Shown piece by piece: positions 60,166-64,000 of a stretch of 64,000 nt of DNA. Location: positions 14,967,151 through 15,031,150 of the forward strand of contig NC_045143.1 in NCBI RefSeq assembly GCF_008831285.2. Reading direction: 5' to 3'. The notes under the pieces are model-generated. The model saw only the letters and a program-made list of their open reading frames with translations, was not told where the DNA came from and made no database searches. The stretch's first letter is position 1; every line of letters begins with the position of its first letter. The stretch comes from Nymphaea colorata (Eukaryota > Streptophyta > Magnoliopsida > Nymphaeales > Nymphaeaceae). Made by a program: the position numbers and the translations under genes.

Positions 60166-61920
60166 CTGCAAAATTCTTACGTGTGAGGATACAGAGAAAA
60201 ACAAGATTGTTCTTGCAATGAAATGTAAATGAATTGAATGTTTTACAAAAGTTGAATAAAAGTTTTCTGATTCAAGTTTCAATTTGATGAACAAAATTAT
60301 ATGAAATCTAGGTTGAGGTTGGTTTCTTTTTTATATGCTCAATAGATAGCGATTTGTAGACAGATGTTTGTGATTATATCTGCAAGCCCTCAAGAGACTA
60401 TAGTCATTAACTAAGATAACATATGGGTTTGCAAGGTTTATTGCATATATTGAATCCAATGGTGATTGCCATAAAAATAAGTCATAGCTTATTGTCGGTT
60501 CTTTACTTTTCCCTATTTTGGTTTGTCTGTTTTTCTTAGAGTAGTGAATGTTGCTCAGGTCTAGCGATATGTAAACATAGGGAATTTGTCTAGTACATTT
60601 AAGGCATTTCATTTTATTCAATTACATCATTTATCTATATTTAAGTGTTTAAATATCTATATTTATTATGTTGCAGGCATTATGGAGGAAAGAGCTCCCC
60701 TGAAAGTTCTACAAAAAAACAGAGCCAAATGAGACATTCAAAAGGGGTATTTTAGAAGTTTGAGCACAATCATCCAAAATATCTACCCCTAAAAGTGCAT
60801 CGAAGCCCCAAAAGGGGGACCTAATCTCGTACGCAAGATGGAAAAATACTTGAGAATTCCTAAAGAATTATCCAAGGTGACAACAACCCCGTTAGTGAAT
60901 CAGGTGTAAGCTAATGCATTCATTAGTAGCTAAAACTTAGATACTATTTATTACTTATCTTGAACTGTCTAGCGTTAGGGAAGCATAAATATATGCATCT
61001 ATATGGGATACTTCATACTTCATTCTTCCATTCTGATGCTCCAGCGCCCTTTCTCCTCTCGCTCAATCTCCCTACCTAGTGTTAAAGCCCAAAAGCCACG
61101 TCCTTATATAGTCCACATACATTATTTTCACTTTCTTATTACCTCAAATCTCTGCACTTCTCCCTCAAACCAGCAAGTAGGCTTAGTTCGACAACTCCCA
61201 CAATTCAGGGTTGTACTATCATAAGGTGGAGATACTCTTTGACCTCAAACTCCAATAGCAATGCCCATCACAAAAAGTATGCAGTCTTCTTCTCATGCAC
61301 ATAGCTTAGTTGAGCTCTTTAATTTTCTTTGATACATTGTTTTGGTAGTTGTTTAACGCCACTTTTTTAGGCTAAAAATTGTATGTTGTATATGTTTTTA
61401 CAGTGGTTCGAGAGTGAGCTTCCGGCGGGGGAAGCATATTGACTTTATAAGGAGGTTTTCAACACAAAGATTACACACTAACAAGTCATTTTGATAGTTC
61501 AAAGTAAAGTTAAGTGCACATTTAAGGAAGCGTCGGAGCCACTTCTTCCTTTTGCTGGTGAGCGATCCAGCCTGCAGCAGTTGAAGAAAGCTCCAAAATG
61601 GAAAGGCCGATCGAAGGGTCAGAAAGAGAAGTCCTCACAAAAGGATCAAGTATATCGTATCTAAAAGCAGGGCCCTCCATCTCTTTCGAAACGCATTATC
61701 AGCACTTCTTCAGCAACGGAACAGGAAGATCTTTGATCATCCGAGTTGTTGTCCTTCCCGGCAGTATCTAAAGAAGAATTGTTACATTTTTCGAGCCAAG
61801 AATGACCTTTCCTTAAGGTTTAGATTATAGATTTTGTTTTTGCGGATAAAGTAGGTTAAAATCTACTTAGATAATTCCCTTCTAGCCGACAATTAGAGGC
61901 ATATGCAGGTGTCATTCACA
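60166..61920. other. Unassigned stretch
   Basis: No gene, retroelement domain or repeat is recognised. The short plus frame at 61003-61224 is without domain. 60690-60900 looks less AT-rich and could be a decayed transcript, but no frame supports it. Confidence 0.45.
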
Positions 61921-61921
61921 T

Positions 61922-62080
61922 GGAAACGTCAGACTATTTCCCATCGGTAAGTGTTCTGGATGTTCTTCAGTAGCTTCAGAAACGTCATGCTATTTTCCAT
62001 CGGTTCGTGCTCTGGACATTCTCAGTAGATTCAGAAATGTCATGCTATTTCCCATCGATTCGTGTTCTGGATATTCTAAG
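61922..62080. repeat. Minisatellite, nearly three units of about 56 bases
   Basis: The units share AAACGTCATGCTATTTTCC, CATCGGTTCGTG and CTCTGGACATTCTCAGTAG-like parts. They begin near 61922, 61978 and 62033; the last is partial. Confidence 0.9.
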
Positions 62081-64000
62081 TCTCTCGGATGAATAACAGC
62101 ATGTTGACAGTGATGCAATTTCATGTTAAAACCTTGTAAAATGATTATTTTTTTGATAGAAATAGTGAAAACCATGCACTAAATTTAAATTTATAATTGA
62201 AAGCTATTGTGTGGCAAATCCAAGTCAAACATAGGGAAACTACAAATTGAGGTGGTATGCGAGAGGCGAACGCCAGCCCCTCATCATCTCCAATATTCAA
62301 AGCTACTTCAAGACCTGGGTGATCCACCTTTCAACTATGTCAGGAACGTCACTATTTGCTACAAATATAGGAGATATATTCAATGGAAGTAAACTTTTAT
62401 TGCATTAAGAGATTAACAAAAATTTTCAACAAGTAGGGCAACTTAAGACAAATACAAGAAAAAATAAAATCCTAAAAATCTGGGGTGCTCCAAGGATTAG
62501 AATGGTCTTCAATATATCGTTGCTCCGATCTGTGCATCCTCTTGTTGAAATGCACCTTCAACTCAACCTAGCCAGCCGCCAAATCTGAAAACAAAATAAG
62601 AAAAAAAAAAGGGGGGGGGGGAGCACAACCTAGACCTAGGCTAGTTCCCAAAATCTAGGTAATGTAGCTAAACACAAAAGTAACTACTCACAAAGCTCTA
62701 ACGTATCCGGAAGACATCTTAAATGCCCAAAGCTAAAACCAGGAAAACAAATAAACTAGACATACTAAGACCTGTTTTGAGATAAACCCAAAAAAAATTG
62801 GACTAAAAAACGTAAAAAGGCAGGGAGAAAAAAAAAAAAAAGACCCATGACTAAATCTAATGGCCCTAACTAGGATGAAGAATTAGAAAACTAAAAGTCA
62901 AGCAGAAATTAATGATAAATCAGTACTCCACAACTCGGAAAATTTCAGAATCGATTATCATTTCCCAATCCGGCGATTTTCAGCTTGATTCTTCCCGTGA
63001 AAATCTAACGACTTTCTCCAGCTTCTGAGACGAGTTTCGCCTGGAGATCACTTGCCACGACCCACACTAGTGAATGCGTAATATAAATCCAGAAATCCAC
63101 CACAAATCAGCGAGAGATTTAATGAAATCCGTCGGTTTCTGCTGTCTGGACTAGAAATTAACAGTCAGAAACACAAAAAACCAAAACGGATTTTTAATGA
63201 CCCAAATCAGCATCTAGATGCTGTTTGATGTTTTGGAAACATTAGAATCTCAGTCTAGACACTACTATTATCAGCAAGATCCAGGGAAGAAATAGAGTTT
63301 TCGAACAACAAAAATGAGCTTTTCAACGTTAGAGAACATGCTACCGGACTATATTTTCCTGTGATGATTTTTCCAGCAACTCCTCCCATGGGTCCAACCT
63401 ACAAACAAGTTGGACTAACCCTAGACTCGAGAACGAACCATAAAGACCACGAAAAAATATCACAAAAAAAAAAACAACGATCAACTAAGTAAAGCATATA
63501 CTGAATAAGAAACATAAGCCTAAACTGCAATCACTAAAACAACTACGTTATTTCTAAGATACCAGCCTAGATCAAATCTAAAATAAACGACCAAATTGCT
63601 AATCTACTTCTGAACAAAACCAAATGAAGAGTACCATTCCTAAAATCTAGCGGGCTGGAATTTAAACAAAAACTACTCTATCTATGCAAAATTGAAGTTT
63701 CCTAGGCTATATGCATGCAAATTCCTGAACTTTGAAGAGGAAGGTGATTTCTCATCTCGAGTGCTGGGTAAAAGATTGAATGATCTCTTCCATAAAGATG
63801 CAGCTGCCACGTTAAAGAAACATTTCATGGGTAAAGAGAAAAAGGCAAAGAGGGAACGGGCTCCTTCTTCTCCGTTGAGCAAATCAAAGTACTTATTACC
63901 ATGGACTGCCAAAGAGGGGTTGGAGGATGCAACATCACCACAGAGGGATACTAAATTCGTCTTCATAGGCCCCTTTTTATAGTGAAAAATGCTGGCATTT
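62081..64000. other. Unassigned stretch with homopolymer runs
   Basis: No gene domain is seen. A10/G11-type homopolymers lie at about 62600-62621. The last 320 bases have open frames on both strands (plus 63692-63982, minus 63682-63966) without a known domain. The style resembles a retroelement leader or LTR cut off by the window end, which I cannot confirm. Confidence 0.4.

Overview
This window looks like nuclear DNA from a flowering plant. The coding traces are plant-type LTR retrotransposons (Ty1/copia and a Ty3/gypsy chromovirus) and hAT transposons with a BED-finger/DUF659/dimerisation layout. There are also long (CT)n(TA)n(TG)n microsatellites and AT-rich intergenic sequence with plant-style introns. 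I cannot name the species. I found no intact host gene, no rRNA or tRNA gene and no CRISPR array. Nearly everything I recognise is mobile-element sequence or a decayed duplicate.

Layout. 1-2736 is the 3' end of a chromovirus: broken integrase and chromodomain, then a 1.34-kb LTR. 4066-32572 is a head-to-tail array of four diverged copies (A, B, C, D) of a 4-7 kb host segment. On the minus strand it carries short exon-like islands with conserved reading frames and splice donors, so I read it as an array of pseudogenes of an unidentified multi-exon gene. Copy C holds a small hAT-type MITE. Copy D is split by an 8.49-kb copia element (20515-29005) with a perfect 5-bp target duplication. That element holds two hAT elements in its 5' part: a decayed autonomous one and a 1.2-kb derivative that may carry a captured gene fragment.

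Two other related segments, E (from 32573) and F (from 52739), each took a different insertion. E received a 4.65-kb hAT element (34928-39580) with a perfect 8-bp target duplication, whose transposase gene has three visible lesions. F received a copia element (53011-58739). Each lesion-free paralogue supplies an empty site for the other. Between them lie a minus-strand gypsy reverse-transcriptase scrap (42678-42985), a second MITE (44820-45085), a minus-strand copia missing its 3' end (46310-51057) and a fourth member of the hAT family (51855-52281). The last 4 kb is mostly unassigned, with one minisatellite.

The strongest signals are the nested insertions dated by target duplications and empty sites, and one hAT family seen at four stages: near-coding, decayed, possible gene-carrying derivative and MITE. 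The third is the tandem array, in which two of four copies end inside the same microsatellite. No new biochemical system is evident.
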